From the NCBI GenBank assembly GCA_964550855.1, contig CAZKBQ010000015.1:1-64000 (forward strand): a stretch of DNA of 64,000 nucleotides, given 5' to 3'. Under the pieces are notes generated by a model that saw only the letters and a program-made list of their open reading frames with translations, did no database searches and was not told the origin of the DNA. The stretch's first letter is position 1, and each line of letters starts with the position of its first letter. Made by a program: the position numbers and the translations under genes. This DNA comes from JAGOBP01 sp964550855 (lineage in GTDB: Bacteria > Chloroflexota > Anaerolineae > Fen-1058). Positions 23,938 through 34,561 of this stretch are shown in pieces.

Positions 23938-24768
23938 TCTTTTCTCGTCCCGATCGCTCTTTTCATCCTCATCGGCCTCATCCTCTACTGGCAGCTCATC
24001 ATCGCCGAAGGCGCCTACCTGGGCCGGCGCGTTGTGGCCCTGCTGTACGATCTCGTCGCCACGCGCTACAACACCATCAAGCAATACGACGACGCTGACG
24101 ATGCCCGCTTCCTGGGCCGGCCGCTGGCCTTGTCCTTGCAAGGGCTGGCACAGCCGCTGGTGCTCGACGTGGCCACCGGCACTTCACGGCTGCCGTTGAC
24201 CCTGTTCAACCAGGCGTTGTTCACCGGCCGCGTCATTGCGCTGGATAATGCCCGCCGCATGCTGCGCGAAGCCGCGCGCTACGTCGCCGCGCATCGCCGT
24301 CGCGTGACGTGGGTATGGCATCACGCCGTGCCGCTGCCCTTCGACGACAACGTCTTCGACGCCGTGTGCTGCCTGGAAGCGCTGGAATTCATGCCCGACA
24401 CGCGCCGCGCTCTGGCCGAATGTGTGCGCGTGCTTAAGCCCGGCGGCCTGCTGCTGGTGACTAACCGCATCAACACCGGCGCGCGCTTCATGCCGGGCAA
24501 GACCTACGGCCACGATAAATTTGAGGCGCTGTTGACCGCGCTTGGCCAGACCGACGTCACGACGCAAACGTGGCAATTCGACTACGATCTGGTCTGGTCG
24601 CTCAAGCCCGGCGACGACGATGCGCCTGCGCCGGTTGCCAACCCGATCGATCTCCTGCGCTGCCCCAAAGATCGCGGCGTCCTGCAGGCTCAGGCCGCAC
24701 AGTTGGTGTGTGGAACGTGCGGCCGCCGCTACCCCATCGGCTCGGATGGTGTCGTCGAACTCCTGTAG
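23935..24768 (+). CDS. Membrane-anchored SAM-dependent methyltransferase with Trm112-like zinc ribbon
   Basis: This 277-residue protein starts with one membrane helix (FLVPIALFILIGLILYWQLI). A class I methyltransferase follows: VLDVATGTSRLPL (motif I), VIALDNARRML and PLPFDDNVFDAVCCLEALEF, then the post-motif KPGGLLLVTN. It ends with a Trm112-like ribbon, LLRCPKDRGVL and LVCGTCGRRYPI (C-x18-20-CxxC type). Such fusions methylate small lipids or quinones. No Shine-Dalgarno is visible because heptamer repeat DNA runs up to the ATG. Confidence 0.82.
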   Translation: MSFLVPIALFILIGLILYWQLIIAEGAYLGRRVVALLYDLVATRYNTIKQYDDADDARFLGRPLALSLQGLAQPLVLDVATGTSRLPLTLFNQALFTGRVIALDNARRMLREAARYVAAHRRRVTWVWHHAVPLPFDDNVFDAVCCLEALEFMPDTRRALAECVRVLKPGGLLLVTNRINTGARFMPGKTYGHDKFEALLTALGQTDVTTQTWQFDYDLVWSLKPGDDDAPAPVANPIDLLRCPKDRGVLQAQAAQLVCGTCGRRYPIGSDGVVELL

Positions 24769-24805
24769 CCGATCGCTCTCATCGGCCAGCCAACTTCCCG
24801 GCCAC

Positions 24806-24834
24806 TTGTCACAGACGCTTCCCCCGACTATACT
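24806..24834 (+). promoter_or_regulatory. Leaderless-type promoter of the GH3-like gene
   Basis: TTGTCA (24806-24811), a 17-base spacer and TATACT (24829-24834), then 6 bases to the ATG at 24841. The expected start point coincides with the start codon. Confidence 0.65.
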
Positions 24835-24840
24835 TGACGC

Positions 24841-27563
24841 ATGCCCCGGCGACTGCGGTTGATGCACCTCCTCTTGATCCTCGCCCTGCTATTGAGCACG
24901 GCGGGTAGCGCCGTCGCGCAGGACAGCGGCGAAGAAGCCTTCATCGCCGGGCTGCTGCCGCGCCTCTCGCCCGAAGCCAAAGTGGGCCAGCTGTTCATCG
25001 CCAGCTTCCGCGGCATCGACGTGTCCGGCAGCAGCGATGTGGCCGACTTGATCCTGAACTTCCGCATCGGCGGCGTGGTGCTGTCCATCGCCGCCGGCAA
25101 CATCGACAACACCCAGACCGGCCTCGGCACGCCGCTGCAAGTAGCCACCCTTACCGGTGCGCTGCAAAATCTCAGTCGGCAGACGCCGCGCGCTGCCAAT
25201 CCTTCGCCCGCCATTCCCCTGCTGGTGGCGCTCAACCAGGACGGCGACGGCCCGCCCAACAGCCAGATCACCGCCGGCCTCACACCCGCGCCCAGCTACA
25301 TGGCGCTGGGCGCCACGTGGGACAGAACTGCCGCCCAGGATGCGGGCCGGCTCGTCGGGCAGGAACTTTCGGCGTTGGGCGTCAACTTCCTGCTGGGGCC
25401 GTCGCTCGATGTGCGGGTGCAGCCGTCCACCACGCGCTTCGACCCGGGCGTCAACGTCTTTGGCGGCGACCCCTACTGGGTGGGCACGCTGGGCCGCGCC
25501 TACGTGCGGGGCCTGCGGGCCGGCTCAACCGATCGGCTGGCCGTTGCCCTCAAATCCTTCCCGGGGCAGGGCAGTCTCGACGATGACTCGTTCACCATCG
25601 ACCGCTCATTGGACGATCTGCAGAAGATCGATCTGCCGCCGTTCTGGCGCGTGCTCCCCGGCAGCGATGCCACGCCCGCCGGCCGCACCCGCCCCCTGGC
25701 CGATGCGCTGCTCACGACCAACGTGCGCTTTCGCGGCTTCGCCGGCAACATCCGCGAGCGCACCCGCCCCATCAGTATCGATACTGATGCGCTGCAGACC
25801 CTGCTGGAACTGCCCCAGCTCAAAGCCTGGCGGGATGCCGGCGGTCTGGTGGTGGGCGATGTGTTCGGCGATACCGTCGTGCGCGACTATTACGCGGCTT
25901 CGGCCAGCGGCACGTTCTCCGTGACCCAGGCTGCGCTGGAGGCGTTTCAGGCCGGCAACGATCTGCTGATCTTGCGCAACCTGTCGGCCGACCCCGCCGA
26001 GAATGCGGCGCTGGTGCGCGACGTCATCCGCTCCTTCCGCCAGCGCTACTCCACCGATCCGGCCTTTCAGGCGCGCGTGGATAGCGCCGTCCAACGCATT
26101 CTGCGCTTAAAGTACCGCCTCTATCCCAACTTTGATTTTGGCCAGGTGGTCACACCCTTCATCGCCGATTCAGCCTCGATCGGCACCGGCATCACCACCA
26201 CGCTGTCCATCGCCAACGCCGCGGCCACCTTGCTCTACCCGCCCCTCGATCGGTTTGTGCCGGCCCGCCCGTCTGCCGAAGATACGCTCCTGATTGCCAC
26301 TGATGATCGCGTGGTGCAGGACTGTCCCGGCTGTCCGCCGCGCGCCACTCTGTCGTCGGCGGAGATCGGGCGCGCCATCGGTCAGGCCTATGGCGTGCCC
26401 ACCGAGAATATCACCACGACGCGCTTTTCCGAATTGCGTGCCTTTGTGTTGCAGCAGCCCGGCGCGCCCGACCTGTCGTCGTCTTTTGAGGCGGCCACCT
26501 GGGTGGTGCTGGCGATGCAAGCCATTGATCCGCGCGTGCCCGCTTCTGACGCAGCGCAACTGCTGCTGGGGCAGCGTGCCGATCTGCTGGCCGGCAAGCG
26601 GGTGGTCGGCTTGATCTTCGGGCCACCGCAAGGCTACTCGGCGCTGGAGATGAGCCGCTTCTCTGCTCTGGTGGCCCTGTATGACAAGACGCCGTCGGCT
26701 GTCGAGGCGGCGGTGCGCTGGCTGGGCGCCGACACCGCGCCGCCGGGCAAATCGCCGATCAGCCTGCCCGAACTCAACTACGACCTGACGCGCCAGACCG
26801 AGCCTGATCCCGCACAGTCCATTCCGTTGTTTGTCGGCAGTGAGGCCGTTGAAGGGCAGCCCACGCCTGCGCCGCCGCAGCTGCGCGTGGGCGATACCGT
26901 GCAGCTGCGCACGGGCGTCATCGTCGATCGTAATGGCCATGCCGTGCCCGATGGCACCCCCGTGCGCTTTCAGATTCAATACGAGGGCGACAGCGCGCCC
27001 ACGCTCAACATGAGCACGACGCAGAATGGCGTGGCGCGTACGGAGTTTACGCTGGATCAGGTGGGCACGCTGCTCATTCGCGCGGCCAGTGAGCCGGCGC
27101 TGAATTCCATCACAATTCAAATTAAGATCGACGAGGCGGGCGGCGCCATCGTGGCGACGGTTGCGCCCACGCCCACGCCGACGCCGCCGCCGCCGCCCAC
27201 GTCTACGCCGCGGCCCAGCCCCACGCCGACCATCACCCCCACGCCCACGCCCACGTTCTGGGAATCATTTGTGAGCGAGAAGCCGCAGCGCGCCAACTGG
27301 GGCGAATGGCTGCTGGCGCTGGTCGGCGTGGTGTTGATTAGCGGCGGCGGCTTCTGGCGAGCGCGCTCGCTCGGCGGCGGTGATGTGGTGCGCGCGCTGC
27401 GCGCGGCGTTGTGGTGTGCGGCCGGCGGTCTGCTGGGCTACGTGTGGTTCAGCCTGAATTTGCCGGGCAGTGACCTGCTCCGATCGGCTTTCGGCGCGAG
27501 TGCGGCTTTGCTCGCGGCCGTCATCGGCGGCGCGCTGCCCTTGGTCATCCTGGGCCGGCGTGC

Positions 27564-27567
<4 letters not shown>
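24841..27567 (+). CDS. Glycoside hydrolase family 3-like surface protein with Ig-like domain and C-terminal anchor
   Basis: This 908-residue protein has a signal peptide (HLLLILALLLSTAGSAVAQ). The GH3 N-terminal barrel spans about 30-430: LSPEAKVGQLFIASFRG, the KSFPGQGSLDDDS loop and the VVGDVFGD nucleophile region. A GH3 C-terminal-like alpha/beta domain follows, then an Ig-like domain near 680-765. A Pro-Thr linker and two membrane helices end it. The usual NagZ/GH3 KHFPGHG reads KSFPGQG, so both His are lost and activity or specificity may have changed. It would sit outside the cell, anchored by its C-terminus, acting on peptidoglycan or glycans. Its stop overlaps the convergent kinase stop by 4 bases. 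Confidence 0.8.
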
Positions 27568-28616
<1,049 letters not shown>

Positions 28617-28640
28617 CGTGCTCCTCTTCTCCTGCGCGAA

Positions 28641-28669
28641 AGCTTAACCGATGGTGATGGGCTTGTCAA
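28641..28669 (-). promoter_or_regulatory. Promoter of the Ser/Thr kinase gene
   Basis: On the minus strand TTGACA (28664-28669), a 17-base spacer and TAAGCT (28641-28646). Confidence 0.6.
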
Positions 28670-28703
28670 GCGAGTGCGCCGCTGACCGAGGGCGGCCGGG
28701 TTT

Positions 28704-28721
28704 ATACGCATCTCTGCGTAT
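28704..28721. promoter_or_regulatory. 18-bp inverted repeat before the FHA gene
   Basis: ATACGCA and TGCGTAT flank TCTC (28704-28721), 37 bases before the FHA start codon. It could be an operator for the winged-helix protein encoded next to it, or an RNA hairpin with a UCUC loop. Confidence 0.45.
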
Positions 28722-28757
28722 GCCGGATGCCGCCGTGAAATTGAACCGGGAGGCCCC

Positions 28758-29411
28758 ATGCAAGATAGTTCAGTTCCCATCCTGGTGGTGCAGGAAGGCC
28801 AGCTGGCCGGCAAGCGCTGGTCGCTGGGCAAGCCGGTGTTGACGGTGGGTCGCGGCGAAGAGTGCGACGTGGTGCTGCCCGATCGCCAGGTCAGCCGCAA
28901 CCATCTGCGCATTGTGCGCGATGAGATGGGCTATGCGGTGGAGGACCTGGGCAGCAAGAACGGCACCTACGTCAATGGCGCGCCCGTGCGCGGCAGCGTG
29001 CATTTGCAGGATGGCGACGAAATCCAGGTCGCGTTGAGCGTGCGGCTGCTCTTCGTCGGCGCGGAGGCCACGCTGCCTCTGACGCAAGAGATGGTCAAGG
29101 TGGCGCGCCCCGGCTTGCGGCTGAACAAGAGCCAGCGCCAGGTGTGGGTCAACGGCGTGGCGCTCGATCCGCCGTTGTCACTGTCGCAGTATCGCCTGCT
29201 GGAAATCCTGTGGGAACGCAAAGGCAAAGTGGTCACGCGCGAAGAGGTCATCGCCGCCGTCTGGCCGGAGTCCGATGAGGCCGGTATCACCGAGCAGGCC
29301 ATCGACGCGCTGGTGCGCCGGCTGCGCGATCGGCTGGGTGAAATCGATCCGGAGCACGAGTATCTGGTGACGGTGCGCGGCCACGGCTTCCGGCTCGACG
29401 ACCGACCGTGA
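28758..29411 (+). CDS. FHA domain plus OmpR-type winged-helix transcription factor
   Basis: This 217-residue protein has an N-terminal FHA domain (about 10-100) with VGRGEECDVVLPD, VSRNHLRI and LGSKNGTYVNG, the residues that bind phospho-Thr. The C-terminal part (about 118-215) is an OmpR/PhoB DNA-binding domain: LSLSQYRLLEILWERKGKVV, AIDALVRRLRDRLGE and VRGHGFRL. It therefore looks like a transcription factor controlled by Thr phosphorylation, as in EmbR-type regulators. The gene is divergent from the Ser/Thr kinase, 141 bases apart. GGGAGG lies before ATG 28758. A nearby 18-bp inverted repeat may be its site. Confidence 0.92.
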   Translation: MQDSSVPILVVQEGQLAGKRWSLGKPVLTVGRGEECDVVLPDRQVSRNHLRIVRDEMGYAVEDLGSKNGTYVNGAPVRGSVHLQDGDEIQVALSVRLLFVGAEATLPLTQEMVKVARPGLRLNKSQRQVWVNGVALDPPLSLSQYRLLEILWERKGKVVTREEVIAAVWPESDEAGITEQAIDALVRRLRDRLGEIDPEHEYLVTVRGHGFRLDDRP

Positions 29412-29414
29412 GAC

Positions 29415-30983
29415 TCAGACCGTCGGATACGGGCTGGGAATGTCCGCCTGCAGCACCGTGCCGCCCTGCGGCGGTGAATCAATGCGCATGGTGCCGCCCA
29501 GCAGCGCCACGCGCTCGCTGATGCCCAACAGCCCAAAATGCCGCGTGGCCGTCAACTCGGCCAGATCGATCGGCTTGGGCAGGCCCTGACCATCGTCGCT
29601 CAGGCGCATCCTCAGGCTGGCCGTGGGGGTGCGTTCCACGTGTAAGCTGACCCGGCGCGCGGCCGCGTGTTTGCGGATGTTGTTCAGCCCCTCCTGCACG
29701 ATGCGGAACATCGACAGTTCCAGCGCCTCGGGCAGCCGCCCCAGCTGCGGATCGATCTGCAAGTCCAGCTCGATGTTGTTACGTTCCGCCCATTCTTCCG
29801 CCAGCGATCGTATCGCCGATTTCAGGCCGTGACTGTCCAGGGTGGGCGGGCGCAGATCGCTGCACAACTGCCGCAGATCGGCCACCACGTTGCGCACACT
29901 CTGGCGCACCTCGGCCAGCGCCTCTTGCAGCGCTTCGTCGTCCAGCTCACTTTCGATGTCTTCCAGCCGGTAGTTGAAGCTCAACAAATCCTGAATGACC
30001 TGATCGTGCAGTTCACGCGCCAGCAGTTTGCGTTCTTCCTCACGCTCCGTCATCAGGCGCAGCTGCGCGGCCTGCAGCGCCAGGTTCAGATGATCCAGCG
30101 CTTCCACCTGGGCCCGCAGGCGATCGAGCAGCTGGCGGTTGAGCGAGTCTTGCTGCGCCAGACTTTCGCGCAGGGTGGCTTGCACGTGGCGCAATTCCTC
30201 GCTTTGTTGTTGCACCGCGTGATAGCTTTCCAGCGCCCAGATGATGGGCGTCACCTGTTCCTGGCGGGTGCTGCCCACGATGAGCTCCACAATCTCGCGC
30301 GGCGTCACGTCGGCGGTGCGGCGTTCGGCAATGATGCGACCTTCATACAACACGATGATGCGCTGGGTCACGGCGAACAGATGGGTGAGATTGTCGCTGG
30401 CGACGATCACGCTCACGCCCGATTGGGCCAGCTGACGAATGCGGTCCAGCATGCGGGCCTGGCGCTCGAAGCTCAGCACCGCCAGGGCGTCGTCCAGCAG
30501 CAGCAGGCGCGCGGGCACGCTCAATTCGCGGGCCAGCGCCACCAGCTGACGCTGCTCGTCGGCCAGGTTGGTGACTTTGATGTTGATGAGGCCGGCCGCG
30601 TCGAACTCGTTCAACAGCGAGATCGCCCGCCGGGCCATGCCGATCCGATCGGGCAGGCCGAAGCGCCGCAGCTCGCGCCCCAACGAGATATTCGCGATCA
30701 CATCCAGATTTTCAGCCAGCAGCGGCGTCTGATGCACCATGCCGATGCCGCGCGCGCGCGCTTGCGCCGGACTGGTGAAGGCGGCGGGTCTGCCGTCGAA
30801 CATCAGGCGGCCGCTCGTGGGCGGCTGCAGTCCGCCGACGATCTGCAGCAGGGTAGATTTGCCCGCGCCGCGCCGGCCCACCAGCCCCACCACTTCGCCC
30901 GGTTCCACGCTCAGCGACACTTCGTGCAGCGCCACCAGCGTGCCGAAGCGCCGCGACACCCGCTCCAGTTGCAGCAGTGTCAT
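29415..30983 (-). CDS. ABC-type sugar transport ATPase fused to a NarL-family histidine kinase
   Basis: Of 522 residues, about 1-240 form an ABC ATPase of the sugar-import type: Walker A GRRGAGKST (36-44), Q-loop Gln85, Walker B LLLLDDALA (160-168). The catalytic Glu is Asp165, the signature is a weak NLADEQRQ, and the switch His region reads VASDNL with no His. A coiled-coil follows (about 255-315), then HisKA_3 with phospho-acceptor His326 (RELHDQVIQ) and HATPase_c with N435 and DDGQG. The ATPase seems weakened while the kinase looks intact. It is the third gene of a binding protein-permease-ATPase operon, 21 bases after the permease. It probably converts transporter state into phosphorylation of the REC-HTH-REC protein encoded divergently. 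Confidence 0.88.
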   Translation of the reverse strand: MTLLQLERVSRRFGTLVALHEVSLSVEPGEVVGLVGRRGAGKSTLLQIVGGLQPPTSGRLMFDGRPAAFTSPAQARARGIGMVHQTPLLAENLDVIANISLGRELRRFGLPDRIGMARRAISLLNEFDAAGLINIKVTNLADEQRQLVALARELSVPARLLLLDDALAVLSFERQARMLDRIRQLAQSGVSVIVASDNLTHLFAVTQRIIVLYEGRIIAERRTADVTPREIVELIVGSTRQEQVTPIIWALESYHAVQQQSEELRHVQATLRESLAQQDSLNRQLLDRLRAQVEALDHLNLALQAAQLRLMTEREEERKLLARELHDQVIQDLLSFNYRLEDIESELDDEALQEALAEVRQSVRNVVADLRQLCSDLRPPTLDSHGLKSAIRSLAEEWAERNNIELDLQIDPQLGRLPEALELSMFRIVQEGLNNIRKHAAARRVSLHVERTPTASLRMRLSDDGQGLPKPIDLAELTATRHFGLLGISERVALLGGTMRIDSPPQGGTVLQADIPSPYPTV

Positions 30984-31004
30984 CTGTATTTCCCCTTAGA
31001 CCGA

Positions 31005-32225
31005 TCAACGGCCGGCCGCCTCGCGCCGGCGGCGGGCCACCGCGTCGAGGGTGACCGCGGCCAGCAGCACAATGGCGATGATCATGAATTTCAGCGATGA
31101 CTCGAATGTCAGCAGATCCATGCCGTTGGAGATCGATTGAATGACCAGCGCGCCCGTCAGCGCACTCCAGGCCGTGCCGCGTCCGCCGAACAGGCTGGTG
31201 CCGCCGATGACGGTGGCGGCAATGGCGTTGAGCAGGACATCGGTGCCGCCCGAGGACTGATTGACGGCCAGCAGGCGCGCCGCCGCCAGGATGCCCGCCA
31301 GCGCCGCGATGCCGGAGGCCAGCACGAAGCCTGAAATGCGGACGCGCTCCACCGGGATGCCGGCGCGGCGGGCCGCTTCGGGGCTGCCGCCCACCGCGTA
31401 CAGATGCCGCCCGTACACGGTGTGCTTGGTGATCCAATCGAACAGGACGACCACGCCCATGAAGATGACCACCGCCAGCGGCAGACCGCGATCGGCGCTG
31501 AAGACGGTCATGGCCGCGCCGACGACCAGCGTCACCCCCAGCCAGCGGCCGGCCACGTATGCCGCCGAGGGTGCATGCAGCCCCGCCGCCAGCCGTCGGC
31601 GGCGATCGAGATACAGCGTCAGCCCATAGCCCGCCACCAGCGCGGCCGCGCTGCCCCAGCTGATAAGGGGATCTCTAAAGAACGTGCCTGCCAGACTGGT
31701 GATGAACGGGTCGCGCAGGTTGAGGGTGCCGGTGGAGCCCAACACCCAGAGCAGCGCGCCCTGCCAGCCGATCATGCCGGCCAGGGTGACGATAAACGAC
31801 GGAATGCGCAGATGCGTAATCCACGCGCCCTGAAACAGCCCGATCAGCATGCCGGTGCCGATGCCCGCCAGCACGGCCAGCGGGCCGGGCACGCCCAGCT
31901 TCACATTGAGCACCGCCATCACCGCCGCGCACAGGCCGCTGACAATGCCGGCCGAGAGATCGATCTCGCCCAGCAGCAGCACCAGAAATACGCCGGTGGC
32001 CAGCGTGCCCAGCGCGGCCATTTGCAGCATGAGGTTGGTGAGGTTGAGCGGCGACAGGAACTTGTCGTTGGCCGCCCAGAAGATCAGCCAGATTATGCCG
32101 AGGCCCAGCACGATGGGCAGTGAGCCAAGATCGGCGGTGCTCAGGCGCTGGCGCCAGCTGCGCGGCTGACGGGCCGGATCGCCATCGGTGGCAGGCGCGA
32201 GCGAGTTTGGCGGTCGGATCGTCAT
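31005..32225 (-). CDS. Sugar ABC transporter permease (XylH/RbsC-like)
   Basis: This 406-residue protein has about ten membrane helices. It has the family pattern GEIDLSAGIVSGLCA near the start of the core, and an EAARRAGIPVERVRISGFVLA coupling-loop region near the C-terminal third. GGTSLFGGRGTAWSALTGAL follows. It would form the channel for the product of the binding-protein gene 5 bases upstream. The start is ATG at 32225; extension upstream enters that gene. Its only encoded ATPase partner here is the ABC-histidine kinase fusion. It may transport a sugar, or serve mainly as a sensor. Confidence 0.9.
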   Translation of the reverse strand: MTIRPPNSLAPATDGDPARQPRSWRQRLSTADLGSLPIVLGLGIIWLIFWAANDKFLSPLNLTNLMLQMAALGTLATGVFLVLLLGEIDLSAGIVSGLCAAVMAVLNVKLGVPGPLAVLAGIGTGMLIGLFQGAWITHLRIPSFIVTLAGMIGWQGALLWVLGSTGTLNLRDPFITSLAGTFFRDPLISWGSAAALVAGYGLTLYLDRRRRLAAGLHAPSAAYVAGRWLGVTLVVGAAMTVFSADRGLPLAVVIFMGVVVLFDWITKHTVYGRHLYAVGGSPEAARRAGIPVERVRISGFVLASGIAALAGILAAARLLAVNQSSGGTDVLLNAIAATVIGGTSLFGGRGTAWSALTGALVIQSISNGMDLLTFESSLKFMIIAIVLLAAVTLDAVARRRREAAGR

Positions 32226-32230
32226 GGCAC

Positions 32231-33337
32231 TTACTTCAAGCCGGCCGCACGGCAGGCGGCCTCGTACTCGGCGGTGCAGATCTGCGCCACCGTCCAGAAT
32301 TCGTCGTCCACCACCGTCTGCTTCACGTTGTGGCGCGTCACGGCAATGGGCGTCAGCAAAACCGACGGCACATTGATGGCGCCATTGTTCACGGTTTGTG
32401 CGAAACGGCCGCCGCCGGGACGCTCGCCACGGCACAGGGCCTGCGCCAGTTCGGCGGCCACCCGCGCTTCGGGGCGGATGGCCTTATACACCGTCATGTA
32501 CTGCTCGCCGATCAGGATACGTTGAATAGCGGCCAGCTCTGCATCCTGACCGGTGACCGGCGGCAGCGGATTAAGGCCGGCAGCTTTCATCGCGGCGATG
32601 GCGCCGCCGCCCGTGCCATCGTTGGCGGCATAGACACCGTCCACGCGGTTGTTGAGCGCCGTCAACGCCTGCTCCATGAGTTGCTGCGCTTTGTCCGGGC
32701 TCCAGTCAGGCGTGTCGTACTCTTTGGCGATGTTGACACGCCCGTCCAGCACGCGGTGTGCGCCGCGCTTGAACTCCGTGGCGTTGTTGTCGGTAGGCGA
32801 GCCGTTGATCATGACAATTGTGGGCAGTTCGCCGTTGGCCGGCGGCTTGAGCGCAGCCAGCAGGGCCGTCGCCTGCAGCTCGCCCACCAGTTCATTGTCA
32901 AACGAGATGTAGTAGCTCACTCCGCCCGAGCCGTTGATCAGGCGATCGTACGAAATGACCGGCACGTTTTGCGAGCGGGCCAGATCTGCGATTTTGGCGG
33001 CAGCGTTGCTGTCCACGGGATCGAGCACCATGACGCGCGCGCCGTTGGTCAAGGCCGCTTCGGCCTGTTGCTGCTGGGCCGCGGCATCCTGGTGGGCGTT
33101 GCTGTAGATCAAATAATTGTCCACGTCAAAGCCCAACTCGATCAGGCGCTGGCGAAAGTTGGGCAGGTCCTGCGTCTCGTAACGGGCGGTCTTGGTCTCT
33201 GGCAGCAGAAAGGCGATCTTGCACGTAGTCGGGTCAGCCGGTGATGGGGCAGCCGGGGTGGCGGCAGCGGGCGTGCAGGCTGCCAGCAGGCACAGGACAA
33301 GCGCCAGGGTAAACGGCATCGGGGTTCTTTGATACAT
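32231..33337 (-). CDS. Sugar-binding lipoprotein of an ABC system (XylF-like, periplasmic-binding type 1)
   Basis: This 368-residue protein has a signal peptide and lipobox (LVLCLLAAC), so it is exported and lipid-anchored. The type 1 periplasmic-binding fold follows: KIAFLLPETKTARYETQD, RVMVLDPVDSNAAAKIADLA, VPVISYDRLI and VDGVYAANDGTGGGAIAAM. It is closest in pattern to xylose-binding XylF. ATG 33337 is preferred over an upstream TTG at 33343. It is the first gene of the operon that continues with the permease and the ABC-kinase fusion, so it is the likely input sensor of the signalling chain. Confidence 0.9.
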   Translation of the reverse strand: MYQRTPMPFTLALVLCLLAACTPAAATPAAPSPADPTTCKIAFLLPETKTARYETQDLPNFRQRLIELGFDVDNYLIYSNAHQDAAAQQQQAEAALTNGARVMVLDPVDSNAAAKIADLARSQNVPVISYDRLINGSGGVSYYISFDNELVGELQATALLAALKPPANGELPTIVMINGSPTDNNATEFKRGAHRVLDGRVNIAKEYDTPDWSPDKAQQLMEQALTALNNRVDGVYAANDGTGGGAIAAMKAAGLNPLPPVTGQDAELAAIQRILIGEQYMTVYKAIRPEARVAAELAQALCRGERPGGGRFAQTVNNGAINVPSVLLTPIAVTRHNVKQTVVDDEFWTVAQICTAEYEAACRAAGLK

Positions 33338-33458
33338 GGTCAATTCAGGCCGGCCGCGGCCGCCGTCATTTTACCCGATCTGCCGAAAACCGGGCCTGAC
33401 GCGGCACGGTGTGGCTGCGCCGTTCATCTTTCCTTCGATTTGAGGCATAATACAGCCC

Positions 33459-34514
33459 ATGAACTCCACGCGTGTCATCCTGGCTGACGATCACGCCATC
33501 GTGCGCGCCGGCTTGCGCAACGCTTTGCTGGGCTTAGGGGAACTGGTGATTGCGGGCGAGGTGGGCACCGGCCCCGAACTGTTTGAGGCGTTGGCCCGCC
33601 AGCCGGCCGATCTGCTCATCGTCGATGTGGCCATGCCCGACTTTGAGCCAATTGCGGCGGTGCATCAGATCAAGGCGCGCTATCCAGAATTGAAGGTGCT
33701 GGTGGTCAGCGCCCACGCAGACGAGTCGTATGTGGTGGGGCTGCTGGGCGCCGGCGTGGACGGTTATCACCTGAAGGATCAACCGCTGGCCGATTTGCAA
33801 TTGGCCGTGCGGCGCGTGCTGGCCGGTGAGCGCTGGATCTCCGGGCCGCTGGTGGAGCGCTTGCTGCGCCGCCGCCCGGCCGACACGCCGCCGGCGGTTG
33901 CCCCGCCGCTCACCCGTCGTCAACGCGAGCTGCTGCGTCTGCTGGCACAGGGGCACGACAATCGCACCCTCGCGCAGGAGACCGGCCTCAGCGTCAAGAC
34001 GGTGGAAAATCATCTGACGCGGCTGTATCGATCGCTGGGTGTGAACAGCCGCTCGGAAGTGCTGAGTTATCTGATGCGTCATCCCGACGTGCTGGCGATC
34101 ACCGGGAGCGTCGATGAGGACAATCGCGCCGGCGCGGAGGCGGGCCGCAGCCTGGCGGTGCTGCTGGTGGACGACAATCCGCGCTACCGCCAGCAGCTCA
34201 GTCGCCTGATCGGCAAATCTTACCGGGCGGCGCGCGTCTTTGAAGCCGATGAGGTGGCCGAGGCCGTACATCTGGCAGAAACCCTCAGGCCGCAACTGGC
34301 GTTGATCGACGTGGTGCTGACCGACGAGGACGGCATCTACTGCGCGCGCCGCGTCAAGGCGGTGTCGCCGGCCACGCGCGTGGTCTTGATCAGCGCGTAT
34401 CCCGATCGGGAGTTTCACCGCCTGGGCTTGAGCGCGGGCGCGGTGGCCTTTCTCGACAAGAAAGACCTGGATGCAGCGGCCGTGCGACAAGTGATCGAAG
34501 ACGCGCTGGGCTAA
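33459..34514 (+). CDS. Response regulator with REC-LuxR HTH-REC architecture
   Basis: This 351-residue protein has two receiver domains around one DNA-binding domain. REC1 (about 4-122) has D10, D11, phospho-acceptor D56 and K106. The LuxR-type helix-turn-helix (about 150-206) has LTRRQRELLRLLAQG and LSVKTVENHLTRLYR. REC2 (about 232-350) has D238, D239, D284 and K334. Both receivers keep their acidic pocket. NarL regulators normally end with the HTH, so a second C-terminal receiver is unusual. It is divergent from the binding protein-permease-ABC/kinase operon, 121 bases apart, and is the obvious partner of that HisKA_3 kinase. A CATAAT box 7 bases before the ATG suggests a leaderless mRNA. 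Confidence 0.9.
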   Translation: MNSTRVILADDHAIVRAGLRNALLGLGELVIAGEVGTGPELFEALARQPADLLIVDVAMPDFEPIAAVHQIKARYPELKVLVVSAHADESYVVGLLGAGVDGYHLKDQPLADLQLAVRRVLAGERWISGPLVERLLRRRPADTPPAVAPPLTRRQRELLRLLAQGHDNRTLAQETGLSVKTVENHLTRLYRSLGVNSRSEVLSYLMRHPDVLAITGSVDEDNRAGAEAGRSLAVLLVDDNPRYRQQLSRLIGKSYRAARVFEADEVAEAVHLAETLRPQLALIDVVLTDEDGIYCARRVKAVSPATRVVLISAYPDREFHRLGLSAGAVAFLDKKDLDAAAVRQVIEDALG

Positions 34515-34519
34515 GAGAA

Positions 34520-34546
34520 ACGGGACGAGTTCATCACTCGTCCCGT
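34520..34546 (+). terminator. Hairpin after the REC-HTH-REC gene
   Basis: An 11-bp perfect stem pairs ACGGGACGAGT (34520-34530) with ACTCGTCCCGT (34536-34546) around TCATC. No T-run follows on the plus strand, so termination strength is uncertain. Confidence 0.5.
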
Positions 34547-34561
34547 CGAAGATTGGATCGA

